A stretch of 64,000 nt of DNA from Enterococcus pallens ATCC BAA-351 (lineage in GTDB: Bacteria; Bacillota; Bacilli; Lactobacillales; Enterococcaceae): assembly GCF_000407485.1 (NCBI RefSeq), contig NZ_ASWD01000006.1, positions 243,501-307,500 of the forward strand, read 5' to 3'. The translations under genes were made by a program, and so were the position numbers. Below the pieces are notes generated by a model, which saw nothing but the letters and a program-made list of their open reading frames with translations, was not told the origin of the DNA and did not search any database. Shown piece after piece: positions 15,819 through 24,046 of this stretch; positions within the stretch are counted from its first letter, which is position 1, and every line of letters begins with the position of its first letter.

Positions 15819-16970
15819 ATGACCACAAAAAAACTGCAGCTAACCCAACTGACCACCATGAAGAGAAAAGGACTCGAACGTAGATTTTCCGAGCACTTCG
15901 CAGAGCATCGCACCATCCAACACATAGTGGAAAGTGCTGTTTTTGTACTTGTTCGCAATGCTTTTTCACCTGATAACTTTTCTTTCTTGGGTCAAGAGTT
16001 GATTTGCCGTATTTTTTTGGAAGGTAATGTGCAGGAATTAGCCTCCGTCCGTCATTTTTGTGTCTACTTTAAAGAATATTTCACTCCAGAACATTGGGAA
16101 AAGGTCCTTTCCCGTTTATTTGAAAACCATGAAGAGTATTTAGCTGTTACCCAAGCTACCCGCGAGAAAACTAATCATCTTCACAAGATGCTGCATTCTG
16201 GCAGCCGCGAAGCCAAAGAACTCATGAATATTTCCACTGTCTATAAAGATGCCAACGGAAGAAAGCATCGCTTTACTCTAAAGGATGCTGATCCTTGCTA
16301 CTCCATTGAAGAAACCACTGCCCTTTTATCCATTTTAAGCTCACTAACCATCCTTGAAAAAGATGGCGTTAGACGCTTCACTGAATTGGTTCGCTACATC
16401 TATTTACCGACTAAGCCAGTTTACGACAGTGAACGGGAAGTTGAAGCAGAACCAGCTGGTGACATGCTGAGTATTTTGCTGCCACAAATCTCTAAAGCAA
16501 TGAATATCTTGGCTCACATGGACGCTCAACTTGAAGGTGATTCAGCAGAGACTGTTCCGTTTCTTGAGTCTAGCGACTATTTGAAAAATAATGTCTATGC
16601 AGGCAAATCCCTCGAAGAAACCACTGAATTCTTATTGGATGGTTTTACGCTGCCTCCGGGAACAGATGAAACAGAATTGCTCAGCAGGCTGTTGACTGCC
16701 CTTGCACGAGGAATTAAGCTGAAGGATGCCCAAGCTGAATTCGTCTTGAATGATGAACCAGAGAACACGCCTGATCCTGATTCCGACAAAAAAGCGAAAA
16801 CAGAAAAGCTCCCTAATAAGAAGAAATCCAAAAAGAATAAGAAGCAGAACTCTTATGAGAGTCCGGAAGAAATTCGCAAGAAAAAAGAGCAGTGGGAACA
16901 AAAGCGATTAAAAAGACGCCTGGACAAAAAAATGGGCAAGAGTAAGCGAAATAAGAAAAAACGGAAATAA
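15819..16970 (+). CDS. Unknown protein with lysine-rich C-terminal tail
   Basis: A 383-aa soluble protein I do not recognise. Residues 1-300 look mostly helical and mildly acidic, with no transmembrane segment or signal peptide. After residue 305 comes a Pro/Asp linker (NTPDPDSDKKAK), then about 70 residues that are more than a third Lys/Arg, in a probable long helix (EEIRKKKEQWEQKRLKRR), ending KNKKKRK. Such a tail suits binding of nucleic acid or ribosomes. It has a clear promoter and stands alone. The ATG at 15819 follows GAGGAGATACCGCC. Confidence 0.7.
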   Translation: MTTKKLQLTQLTTMKRKGLERRFSEHFAEHRTIQHIVESAVFVLVRNAFSPDNFSFLGQELICRIFLEGNVQELASVRHFCVYFKEYFTPEHWEKVLSRLFENHEEYLAVTQATREKTNHLHKMLHSGSREAKELMNISTVYKDANGRKHRFTLKDADPCYSIEETTALLSILSSLTILEKDGVRRFTELVRYIYLPTKPVYDSEREVEAEPAGDMLSILLPQISKAMNILAHMDAQLEGDSAETVPFLESSDYLKNNVYAGKSLEETTEFLLDGFTLPPGTDETELLSRLLTALARGIKLKDAQAEFVLNDEPENTPDPDSDKKAKTEKLPNKKKSKKNKKQNSYESPEEIRKKKEQWEQKRLKRRLDKKMGKSKRNKKKRK

Positions 16971-17000
16971 GTTGGGCTTTTCACCTGAATGAAAGAGCAT

Positions 17001-17088
17001 GGCTTCGCAAACTCACTGATCTATAGAATAAGACTAAATTTTTGATAGACCAGTTTGCTTATCGTCGACAAAGCTAATTTGTGAAGCC
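17001..17088. repeat. Long nested imperfect hairpin between convergent genes
   Basis: GGCTTCGCAAA (17001-17011) pairs with TTTGTGAAGCC (17078-17088) with one G-T pair, and CTGATCTAT (17017-17025) pairs with ATAGACCAG (17044-17052) inside. No T tract follows, so it is not a plain terminator. It could be a structured RNA or a decayed element. Confidence 0.4.
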
Positions 17089-17133
17089 TGCCCCTTGTTG
17101 TAACAGCTTTATTAACTGCGAAATTTTTTACCA

Positions 17134-17176
17134 ACAAAAAGCCGATAGCAAAAATTGCAATGAATTTCTGTTATCG
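17134..17176 (-). terminator. Probable terminator of traX
   Basis: Minus strand: CGATAACA (17176-17169) pairs with TGCTATCG (17150-17143) with one G-T, followed by GCTTTTTG. It lies 10 bp beyond the traX stop codon. Confidence 0.5.
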
Positions 17177-17185
17177 ACTAGTTAC

Positions 17186-17917
17186 TTATTGAATTAAGAA
17201 GCGAATGCCCACAAGAACCAATAGGTGCAGTGGATAAAAGCCATAAAAGCCCCATTTTACCCAGGCAGGCGAATATCCACGTTCTCCGTTATAGGCAAAT
17301 AAAATTGGAATAACTAATAAAATTCCCAATCCCGTAAAAACCTCATAAAGTGGGACTAATGCTGGATCACTGACATGCATCAAGGTCATAATTGCGATCA
17401 AAAATACTGCCCCATAAACAGCGGGAAGAATAATACCAATTTTACGACCCCGTAATTTGTAAAAGCCAAATATCATCAGTACGCCGATTAAGGTCCAGTC
17501 TGACAAAATGGTCGTAAACGAGAACAGAAAAGCCAGAGCCACCTGAACTCCTGTACTTTTGACCTTTTCACAGGCCATCAGCAACAGCAGCCCCATCAAG
17601 AGTGTAAAGAAAATGTTGTTAACCAGTTCTATAGCGCTAAAGGAATGGTTGGGATAAAACAATAAATGAAACGGATAGGCAGACAGCAGGCAAAAAATCG
17701 CCAAGCGCTCTGCATATTTCTTTCGGTTCTTCGTATAATAGAACCCTTCAACCAGCAGGTATGCCATAATTGGGAACGTTAGCTTGCCAATAAACTCAGT
17801 GAAGAAATATACTGGTGGAGAATAGTCCCCCAAACTAAACCCGCTCCCAATATGGTTTAGTGCCATCGCAATAATTGCAATTAATTTTAATTTAAAGCCA
17901 TCTATTGAGCTAGTCAT
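17186..17917 (-). CDS. TraX family membrane protein
   Basis: The ATG at 17917 follows AGGAGGTGATGCT, giving 243 aa; the in-frame ATG at 17947 lacks a site. About seven hydrophobic segments and the conserved SSIDGFKLKLIAIIAMALNH, FPIMAYLLVEGFYYT and WGFYGFYPLHLL mark the TraX family (acyltransferase-like). TraX acetylates F-pilin in plasmid F, but chromosomal homologs are common in Firmicutes without pili, where the role is unknown. No conjugation gene is near, so a pilin substrate is unlikely. Confidence 0.88.
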   Translation of the reverse strand: MTSSIDGFKLKLIAIIAMALNHIGSGFSLGDYSPPVYFFTEFIGKLTFPIMAYLLVEGFYYTKNRKKYAERLAIFCLLSAYPFHLLFYPNHSFSAIELVNNIFFTLLMGLLLLMACEKVKSTGVQVALAFLFSFTTILSDWTLIGVLMIFGFYKLRGRKIGIILPAVYGAVFLIAIMTLMHVSDPALVPLYEVFTGLGILLVIPILFAYNGERGYSPAWVKWGFYGFYPLHLLVLVGIRFLIQ

Positions 17918-17987
17918 AGCATCACCTCCTAAATAAAAGTATGACACAACTCCGTGATGCTGACCTCCTACTTTAGGCGGAAAAATA

Positions 17988-18453
17988 TTATTTCTTTGAC
18001 TGTCTTTCTTCCCCAGTAACAGTTATCCAAGTTGTAAGACTGTCTTTTAACGTCCATGCACGGTAGCGCCAACGACTTATTAGCAGACAAATTGCAAATA
18101 TTCCAAGATCTACCTCAAAGGATTCCAAATGAGCTCTTTCTACATCCAAGTTACTTATGTACAACCCAGACGAGACTAAAAAATGATAGTCATTACCGGT
18201 GTTGATAAAAACCAGCAATCGAGTAATCATCTGACCAAAGTGCAGTAACAGAATAACCACAAAGCTCATCGCCACCGCATCAACTAAAATTCTTCTCACC
18301 AGCTCGTCATTCTTTCGACGTACTTCTTTGATGAGGTAAACAAGCGAAGAAAAGAAACCATAGATCGCCAGAAAACTAACTATCCATATAACAATTCTTG
18401 CACCTGTCCCTAAACCAACGATGTAAAAAACTAATTATCCCTAACCCTATCAC
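17988..18453 (-). pseudogene. Frameshifted second copy of the 18520-18996 membrane protein gene
   Basis: The frame ending at 17988 encodes SFVVILLLHFGQMITR and SRWRYRAWTLKDS, matching SFVLILLLHFVQMVVR and SRWRYRTWSLRES of the intact paralog. Homology runs upstream of the only plausible start (GTG at 18299) to about 18415, as GLGTGARIVIWIVSFLAIYG, with no start codon there. A GTG at 18453, overlapping the HTH stop as GTGA exactly as in the intact pair (ATGA), opens the same N-terminus in another frame. So one frameshift near 18410 breaks the gene. A short 103-aa protein from 18299 might still be made. Confidence 0.7.
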
Positions 18454-18509
18454 TTTTTCTTCCCTTCCAAATAAACTATTTTCTCAAAAGGCAGCTTAAA
18501 ATACTCCGC
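18450..18509 (-). pseudogene. C-terminal remnant of a duplicated HTH regulator gene
   Basis: Twenty codons read AEYFKLPFEKIVYLEGKKK and a stop, against AEYFELPFEEIFYLEGKKK at the end of the intact regulator (18993-19202). A stop codon lies immediately upstream, so the rest of the gene is lost. The remnant overlaps the broken membrane gene by GTGA. Confidence 0.8.
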
Positions 18510-18519
18510 CTAATAACAA

Positions 18520-18996
18520 CTATTTCTTCTTCAACTGTCGCTGCTTTTTAAAAGCAGCAGCTCGCGCTGCGAAGCTTTCCCTCAAACTCCAAGTCCGATA
18601 GCGCCAACGACTGGTTACTAGACAAATACCCAATACAGCTAAGTCTACTCCGAAAGATTCAAAATGGTTTCTAGGCGGGCCGTCTAAACCATAAATCAAC
18701 AACCCAGGTTTAACCACCAAATTGATATCTGTCCCAGTTCTCTCATAGTGAACCACTCGAACCACCATTTGCACGAAATGAAGAAGCAGAATAAGTACAA
18801 AGCTCTTGGCCAACGCATTAATAAATCCCCTGTTTTCCACTTCATAATTGGTTTTATCTTGCGCTCGAAGAATAAAAAGAAAACTTGCTCCCAATGCATA
18901 GATCTCTAAAAAGAATAAGATCATAAAAAAAATAAGCCAAAAAGCATTCCCCTCAAAAGTTCCTCGAAAAAAAGCATACCCCGTTCTTTCCATCAT
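18520..18996 (-). CDS. Small membrane protein paired with an HTH regulator
   Basis: A 158-aa protein with three hydrophobic segments (about 17-45, 63-85, 118-135) and a basic end (FKKQRQLKKK). The start ATGATGG overlaps the stop of the HTH gene by four bases (ATGA), so the two are coupled. Small XRE regulator plus membrane protein pairs of this size (YozG/DUF2178-like) are common in Firmicutes; the membrane partner often modulates the regulator. Its function is not known. A broken paralog follows downstream. Confidence 0.75.
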   Translation of the reverse strand: MMERTGYAFFRGTFEGNAFWLIFFMILFFLEIYALGASFLFILRAQDKTNYEVENRGFINALAKSFVLILLLHFVQMVVRVVHYERTGTDINLVVKPGLLIYGLDGPPRNHFESFGVDLAVLGICLVTSRWRYRTWSLRESFAARAAAFKKQRQLKKK

Positions 18997-19202
18997 TTCT
19001 TCTTCCCTTCCAAATAAAATATTTCCTCAAACGGCAGTTCAAAATATTCCGCAATCTTCAAGGAGAGCTCCAAGCTAGGATTGTACTTTCCCTTTTCAAT
19101 TGCTGTCATGGTCTGACGCGACACCCCCACAGCATCAGCCATCGCATATTGCGGAATTCCTTTGGCTTCCCGAATTTCTTTAATATGATTAATGACTTTC
19201 AT
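18993..19202 (-). CDS. Small XRE family transcriptional regulator
   Basis: The 69-aa protein is a single helix-turn-helix domain (IKEIREAKGIPQYAMADAVG, then SRQTMTAIEKGKYNPSLEL) with the end FEEIFYLEGKKK typical of YgzD/YozG-like repressors. It is followed by the coupled membrane protein gene. Two palindromic sites flank its promoter upstream, so it is probably autorepressed. Confidence 0.88.
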   Translation of the reverse strand: MKVINHIKEIREAKGIPQYAMADAVGVSRQTMTAIEKGKYNPSLELSLKIAEYFELPFEEIFYLEGKKK

Positions 19203-19214
19203 TTGCTTCCCCTT

Positions 19215-19274
19215 TGTAAAGATATCTTTACATAATTGTACATCATTCTCGAAAAATGTAAAGATACTTTTACC
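19215..19274 (-). promoter_or_regulatory. Promoter with two operators for the XRE regulator
   Basis: Minus strand: -35 TTTACA (19263-19258), 17 bp, -10 TACAAT (19240-19235). A perfect 18-bp palindrome TGTAAAGATATCTTTACA (19215-19232) lies just downstream of the -10. A second imperfect site, TGTAAAGATACTTTTAC (19258-19274), covers the -35. Sites on both sides of the core promoter indicate repression. Confidence 0.75.
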
Positions 19275-19321
19275 TTTTTTCGTTTTAGTAGCCTACTTCA
19301 TTGCTACTTCATTTAAGTAAT

Positions 19322-19355
19322 TTGAATAAATACTTGTCTTCGCTAATTTATTCAA
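19322..19355 (+). promoter_or_regulatory. Inverted repeat upstream of agmatine deiminase
   Basis: TTGAATAAAT (19322-19331) and ATTTATTCAA (19346-19355) are perfect inverted arms 14 bp apart, 53 bp before the aguA start. The left arm could double as a -35 (TTGAAT) with TAATTT (19344-19349) as -10. It is a candidate operator for the nearby LuxR-type regulator, by position only. Confidence 0.4.
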
Positions 19356-19407
19356 TTAGGTGATTAGGCCTACACTAAACCCAACAAAGATAAAGGAGTG
19401 GAGAAAA

Positions 19408-20511
19408 ATGGCACGATCAATCAAAGACAGTACACCAAAAAAGGACGGCTTCCGGATGCCGGGAGAATTTGAAGAACATGAATGTTCTTGGATTATTTGG
19501 CCCGAACGGACCGATACTTGGCGTGACGGCGGTAAACCAGCGCAAAAGGTTTTTGTGGATGTAGTTGAGAAGATGATTCCTTACGAAGAGGTACGCGTAA
19601 TTTGTTCAGCAGCACAGTATGAGAATGCTCGAGCTCGCTTACCTGAGGAGGTTCGTGTCATCGAAATGTCTACGGATGATTCTTGGGCACAGGATAAAGG
19701 TCCTTTTTATGTAATCAATGACAAAGGCGAGATTCGCGGAGTTGATTGGGGCTTTAATGCTTATGGCGGCTTAGATGAAGGGTTGTATTTCCCTTGGAAG
19801 CTGGATTCCCAGTTTGCTCAAAAATTATTGGAACTGGAAAATATTGATCGCTATGATGCCACAGCAAAATTAATTCTGGAAGGCGGCGCAACTCAAGTCG
19901 ATGGGGAAGGCACGTTGATCATTACAGAAAATAGTGTCTTCAATGACAATCGCAATCCTGGCATGACTCGCGATGAAATCGAGGAATTGTTAAAAGAATA
20001 CATGAATCTAGAAAAGGTCATTTGGCTGAAGGACGGCATGGCCTTTGACGAAACTGATGGGCATATTGATGACGTTTGCTTCTTTATCAAGCCTGGTGTA
20101 ATTGCTCTTTCTTGGACCGATGATGAAGAAAATCCACAGTACAAACCTTTGAAGGAAGCCTATGACATTTTGAGTCAAGCCACCGATGCCAAGGGCCGTA
20201 AACTGGAAATCCACAAGGTGCCTATTCCTGAAATTCTTTACATTAGTGAAGAAGAAAATGCCGGCATTGATATCAGCGATACTGCAGCGACTCGTGAGAG
20301 CGGCTTGCCACTAGCGGTTACTTATATTAACAGCTACATGATCAACGGGGCATTAGTGGTGCCGCAATTTAACGATCCGATGGATGAGGTAGCTTGCAAC
20401 ATGTTTAAGGAATTAATGCCTGATCGCGAGATTGTCCGTATTTGGAGTCGCGAATGGTCCTTGTGCGGCGGCAACATCCACTGCATGACGCTGCAAAAAC
20501 CAAAACCTTAA
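19408..20511 (+). CDS. aguA: Agmatine deiminase
   Basis: The ATG at 19408 follows AAAGGAGTGG, giving 367 aa, the usual AguA length; the open frame extends to 19360 without a good start. The enzyme hydrolyses agmatine to N-carbamoylputrescine and ammonia. The guanidine-modifying fold shows CSWIIWPERTDTW near residue 27, DDSWAQDKGP, LEGGATQVDGEGT, DETDGHIDD and the C-terminal CGGNIHC, whose Cys359 is the expected nucleophile. Putrescine carbamoyltransferase and carbamate kinase, normally in the same operon, are not in this window. A LuxR-type regulator and an amine transporter follow. Confidence 0.95.
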   Translation: MARSIKDSTPKKDGFRMPGEFEEHECSWIIWPERTDTWRDGGKPAQKVFVDVVEKMIPYEEVRVICSAAQYENARARLPEEVRVIEMSTDDSWAQDKGPFYVINDKGEIRGVDWGFNAYGGLDEGLYFPWKLDSQFAQKLLELENIDRYDATAKLILEGGATQVDGEGTLIITENSVFNDNRNPGMTRDEIEELLKEYMNLEKVIWLKDGMAFDETDGHIDDVCFFIKPGVIALSWTDDEENPQYKPLKEAYDILSQATDAKGRKLEIHKVPIPEILYISEEENAGIDISDTAATRESGLPLAVTYINSYMINGALVVPQFNDPMDEVACNMFKELMPDREIVRIWSREWSLCGGNIHCMTLQKPKP

Positions 20512-20522
20512 CAATCTTGGGA

Positions 20523-20556
20523 CGCTGAGAGTGCGGTCTGCTTCTCAGCGACCTTC
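20523..20556. terminator. Terminator between aguA and luxR-type gene
   Basis: CGCTGAGA (20523-20530) pairs with TCTCAGCG (20543-20550), tail ACCTTCTT. The T tract is interrupted, so efficiency is uncertain. It lies 11 bp after the aguA stop, in the convergent gap. Confidence 0.5.
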
Positions 20557-21330
20557 TTATGTCAGCTGGGTCCTGGTCATTAAAGCCATCAGCTGATTGC
20601 GATTTTTACAACCGGTTTTACGATAAATATTGGCAGCATGTTTACGAACCGTATGGATGCTAATGTACATTTGTTGGCTGATTTCTTCGATACTGGCCTC
20701 GGAACACAGCCAGCGAACCATCTCTTGTTCTCGCTCGGTTAAATGAAATTTGTCTAATGGCTGCTCAACGGTTTGGTCAGATAAAATAGGCAAACCATGA
20801 GGATACAACTGAGTCAGCTTCAGAGTAAAATGCGGCTCTAAAATGGTTAAAACCGCTAAATCCTGTTGCGTAAAATCGCCTCGTTTTCGGGAATTAAATA
20901 AATTAAGTGACCCATAAGGAATACTGCCCTGCACGAAATTTATTCCGCAGCTGTAATACAAATCCATCGGCTTTAACCATTGCTTGTACAATGGCGAATG
21001 TTCCCGAACTTCTTCAGTAACAATTTGAGAATCGCAGTATACAACAGAATTTTCATGAAGAGAAAACATCCAAGAAACATAATCGCCATAAATAAAAGAA
21101 TTAAAATATTCATCCAGCTTTTCCTGGCTGATTGTTAAAGATAGTGGATTGAAATAGTGCGTTTGACCTTTTTCAATTCGAGCCATATCAAAAAAGGAGC
21201 AGTCTGATACGACTAATTCAGGAAGCTTCTTCAACGTCGTCAAACGTAAGGCATCAATGGAATCTGATTGATTAATGGAATAAATAAAGGTGTTGAGTCT
21301 GTGCCACACCTCATTAGGAAGCGATATCAT
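20557..21330 (-). CDS. LuxR family transcriptional regulator
   Basis: The 257-aa protein ends in a LuxR-type helix-turn-helix (FHLTEREQEMVRWLCSEASI, then MYISIHTVRKHAANIYRK). The N-terminal 190 residues are soluble and look like a sensor domain of GAF/autoinducer-like type (FFDMARIEKGQTHYFNPLSL); no membrane segment is present. This differs from the known E. faecalis AguR, which has transmembrane segments. Lying between aguA and the transporter, and divergent from the latter, it probably controls one or both. The ligand (agmatine?) is a guess. Confidence 0.85.
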   Translation of the reverse strand: MISLPNEVWHRLNTFIYSINQSDSIDALRLTTLKKLPELVVSDCSFFDMARIEKGQTHYFNPLSLTISQEKLDEYFNSFIYGDYVSWMFSLHENSVVYCDSQIVTEEVREHSPLYKQWLKPMDLYYSCGINFVQGSIPYGSLNLFNSRKRGDFTQQDLAVLTILEPHFTLKLTQLYPHGLPILSDQTVEQPLDKFHLTEREQEMVRWLCSEASIEEISQQMYISIHTVRKHAANIYRKTGCKNRNQLMALMTRTQLT

Positions 21331-21472
21331 TTTATAACCTCCAAGTGTTTTTCTTGATTATAACACTCTGCGGACACAATATTTGCCTGTTCTTCTGAAT
21401 GTCACAAAAAAATACGAAGGTCTTGTTTTACTTAATGGCAACACCTTGGTATAGGAAAGGAATGAATGACCT

Positions 21473-22861
21473 ATGGAAGAGAAAAAAGTAAGCTTGGTAA
21501 AAAGTATACTATTTACAATTTGTAGTGTTTTAGTATTGGATTCCTTTGTCGCCTCTTCAGCAATTGGGGTTTCTTCAATTACGATTTGGTTGATTACAAC
21601 GGTGCTTTTCTTTTTACCTTATGGCTTAGTAACAGCTGAGCTGGGGAGCAATTATCCCGGTGATGGTGGGATTTATTTATGGATTAAACGGGCCTTTGGC
21701 GATAAGATCGGCGTGCTGAATGGCTGGTTTTATTGGGTGAATGTGGCCTTTTGGATGCCTGCGGTGTTTGTCGCCTTCTCCAGCTGGTTTTCTTATGCCT
21801 TCATGCCTGAGGCTAGTCCGATTTTTCTAGCTGGTTTGGCTTTGGTGATGTGCTGGCTGATTGTGTACATCGGAATTCGCGGGGTGGATTTATCAGTAAC
21901 CGTGACTAACATTGCGGCTATCTTTAAAGTGGCGGTCTTATTGATTTTTGGATTTATGGGAATCGCTTATGCTTTGCAGCATGGATCAGCCAATGATTTC
22001 TCTGTAGCTTCGTTCATGCCGACACCGGGAAATACTGTTCGTTACATCTCGGTGATCATCTATAATCTGCTAGGCTTTGAATTAATTGGCTCAATTGGCA
22101 ATCAAATTGATAATCCCGGCAAAACAATTCCTAAAATGACGGTTGTTGCCGGTGTAATCATTTCGGCTCTCTATATTTTTGGAACCTACGGAGTCTTAGT
22201 CGCCATTCCTGCTAATCAAATTGATACCGTTGACGGCTTTTATTATGCCTTACTGGAACTATGCAAGGTCTTCGGCAGTTTCCAAATGCCTGTCTTTTAT
22301 GTCATTATTTTAGTTGCTATGAGTACCCTCATTTCCAATATGGTTTCCTGGACCTTGGGCGCCAACGAGGTCTTTATTGCAGCCAAATTGGATCAGCGGA
22401 ATCGCTTCTTGAAGCATCGCAGCGCGAAATACGGCACTCCTGATGGTCTGTATTATTTTATGGGGATTGTGGCTACCTTCCTGATTATTGTCAATTATGC
22501 AACGACCGGTGATGCCAACGCTATATTTTGGACGATCTTCTCCTTTAGTGTGATTATCCTAATGATTCCCTATTTGTTTATGTTTCCAGCTGCGATTCTT
22601 TTACGCAAAAAAGACGCCACCATGCAGCGGATTTATCAAGTGCCAGGGGGCATGACTGGGTTAGTTGTTTGCTCGGTTTTAGGTGAGGCTTGCTTGATTC
22701 TCAGCATCATTTTGATGTTTATTACGGCCGAATCCAGTTTTGTGATTGGAACCTATGTCGTAGGAACGATTATTACACTGTTGTTGGGAATTTGGCTGTA
22801 TCACTCTAAAGAACAGCTTCCTAAAGAAGAAACACCGCATCTGCCGGATGAAACCCATTAG
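21473..22861 (+). CDS. APC family transporter, probable agmatine/putrescine exchanger
   Basis: The 462-aa protein has about 12 transmembrane segments and the APC start SLVKSILFTICSVLVLDSFV, then the GDGGIYLWIKRAFGDKIG loop typical of GadC/AguD-like antiporters. The location beside agmatine deiminase and a LuxR regulator suggests exchange of agmatine for putrescine or its precursor, as AguD does in E. faecalis. The sequence alone supports only an amino acid or amine transporter. AAAGGAATG precedes the ATG. It ends in a good terminator (22867-22895). Confidence 0.82.
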   Translation: MEEKKVSLVKSILFTICSVLVLDSFVASSAIGVSSITIWLITTVLFFLPYGLVTAELGSNYPGDGGIYLWIKRAFGDKIGVLNGWFYWVNVAFWMPAVFVAFSSWFSYAFMPEASPIFLAGLALVMCWLIVYIGIRGVDLSVTVTNIAAIFKVAVLLIFGFMGIAYALQHGSANDFSVASFMPTPGNTVRYISVIIYNLLGFELIGSIGNQIDNPGKTIPKMTVVAGVIISALYIFGTYGVLVAIPANQIDTVDGFYYALLELCKVFGSFQMPVFYVIILVAMSTLISNMVSWTLGANEVFIAAKLDQRNRFLKHRSAKYGTPDGLYYFMGIVATFLIIVNYATTGDANAIFWTIFSFSVIILMIPYLFMFPAAILLRKKDATMQRIYQVPGGMTGLVVCSVLGEACLILSIILMFITAESSFVIGTYVVGTIITLLLGIWLYHSKEQLPKEETPHLPDETH

Positions 22862-22866
22862 CTTCC

Positions 22867-22895
22867 AGAGACGAATTCCCTGATTCGTCTCTTTT
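22867..22895. terminator. Intrinsic terminator of the APC transporter gene
   Basis: AGAGACGAAT (22867-22876) and ATTCGTCTCT (22883-22892) form a perfect 10-bp stem, followed by TTTTAC. It lies in the convergent gap before the gene ending at 22901. Confidence 0.85.
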
Positions 22896-22900
22896 ACAGT

Positions 22901-23770
22901 TTATTCCTTCCAGCCTTCCGTGAATAAATAGCTGATCCATTCAGAGGCTTTGCGCCGTGTTTCAAATGCCTTGTAGCCCTTATGACCATAGATGTAATCC
23001 AGCTTCCATTGTTGGGGAGCTGTTTCTTTTTCCAGCAGCAACTTCTTTAAAGGCTGGGTTCGTTCGTCCGCCCATACATGCGCCTTATTAGCGATAAAAA
23101 CTAAATCGGTCAGTGAAAGCATATACGCCTGCGGAAACATGATATCGGTAATATGAGCACTAATCGGCTGTTGATTAGAAAGTCGTTGAAAAAGCTGATG
23201 CTTCAGCATATAGTCGGTTCCTTGTTGTATTAATGCTTCCACCTCTTCATCTTGATGATTCGTATATTCTGCGTAAGTAAGCAGTCCCCGCACCGTTTTT
23301 CCAATCCCGATATAACAAGGCGTTTTGCGCATACAGCCACCATGCTTACAAATCCCTTTGTGAGGCCAGCTGGTTGTTTGATTCCGTTCAAACACTTGGT
23401 ATCTTTTAATCCAATTTAAGGCTGCTTGAACTTCTGGTGACTTCGCTTGCCCCAAACGAGTATACGCCTCCAGCAACATCACATTGTAGCATGGAACAAT
23501 TCCCTCAAGCTTTCCGGTATAAGAAAAACCTTCCTCCGTAGCAATCACCTCTGTTACATAGTTCAACAACTGTTGCGTATAAGGAAGCCGTTCAGCATAA
23601 GGTATCTCCGCAAGGCAAAGTAAACGAAAAATAGCAAAAAACGGGTTCTCCATCCAATCCTTTGTCAGTTTTTTGACGATCGACGACGCGCTAAGCAACT
23701 GTTCAATTTCTTGAACCGTTAACAACTGCTTTTGGTCATACGCTTTTCGAAGCTGTAAGGCTGTATCCAT
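22901..23770 (-). CDS. Conserved hypothetical protein, alpha/alpha-toroid-like
   Basis: I start at 23770 (AAGGAGGAGGGGATCAAG upstream), giving 289 aa; the frame continues to 23842 without a site. It is all helical, with repeated pairs of helices that resemble prenyltransferase/terpenoid-cyclase-like toroids. A central Cys/His cluster, HKGICKHGGCMRKTPCYIGI (residues about 160-179), could bind a metal. Its family name escapes me and no operon partner helps. Function unknown. Confidence 0.65.
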   Translation of the reverse strand: MDTALQLRKAYDQKQLLTVQEIEQLLSASSIVKKLTKDWMENPFFAIFRLLCLAEIPYAERLPYTQQLLNYVTEVIATEEGFSYTGKLEGIVPCYNVMLLEAYTRLGQAKSPEVQAALNWIKRYQVFERNQTTSWPHKGICKHGGCMRKTPCYIGIGKTVRGLLTYAEYTNHQDEEVEALIQQGTDYMLKHQLFQRLSNQQPISAHITDIMFPQAYMLSLTDLVFIANKAHVWADERTQPLKKLLLEKETAPQQWKLDYIYGHKGYKAFETRRKASEWISYLFTEGWKE

Positions 23771-23913
23771 CTTGATCCCCTCCTCCTTCACTATAAACCA
23801 GCAGCATAAAAAAACGAACCTGTTTTTTGCTTTTTTATTCACAGACTTCCTAATCCAGCTTTTATTAAATCATGTTTAAATGACAAAAGTTATCATTAAA
23901 AATCTATCATAAA

Positions 23914-24046
23914 CTGTTATACAGCATAGCTATCTGTTATATAAAATTAGCGAAAAACCGACTTTTTTTCACTAATTTCGAAAAAACAGTAGCAAAACAG
24001 TACCATTATCTGTTATACTCTCGGTATCAAGAAGCGCTTTCTTTCA
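23914..24046 (+). promoter_or_regulatory. pflB control region: repeated -10 motifs and a catabolite (cre) site
   Basis: The 431-bp gap before pflB holds the 10-mer ATCTGTTATA twice (23932-23941 and 24008-24017); CTGTTATA also occurs at 23914. The last copy contains a good -10, TATACT (24014-24019). A cre-like site, AAGAAGCGCTTTCTTT (24029-24044), follows the -10, where CcpA binding would repress. The transcript leader would be about 170 nt. No clear -35 was found. Confidence 0.55.

Noticed and set aside
17186..17917. Conjugative element suggested by TraX
   Set aside because: No relaxase, type IV secretion, integrase or attachment site was found; chromosomal TraX homologs are common.
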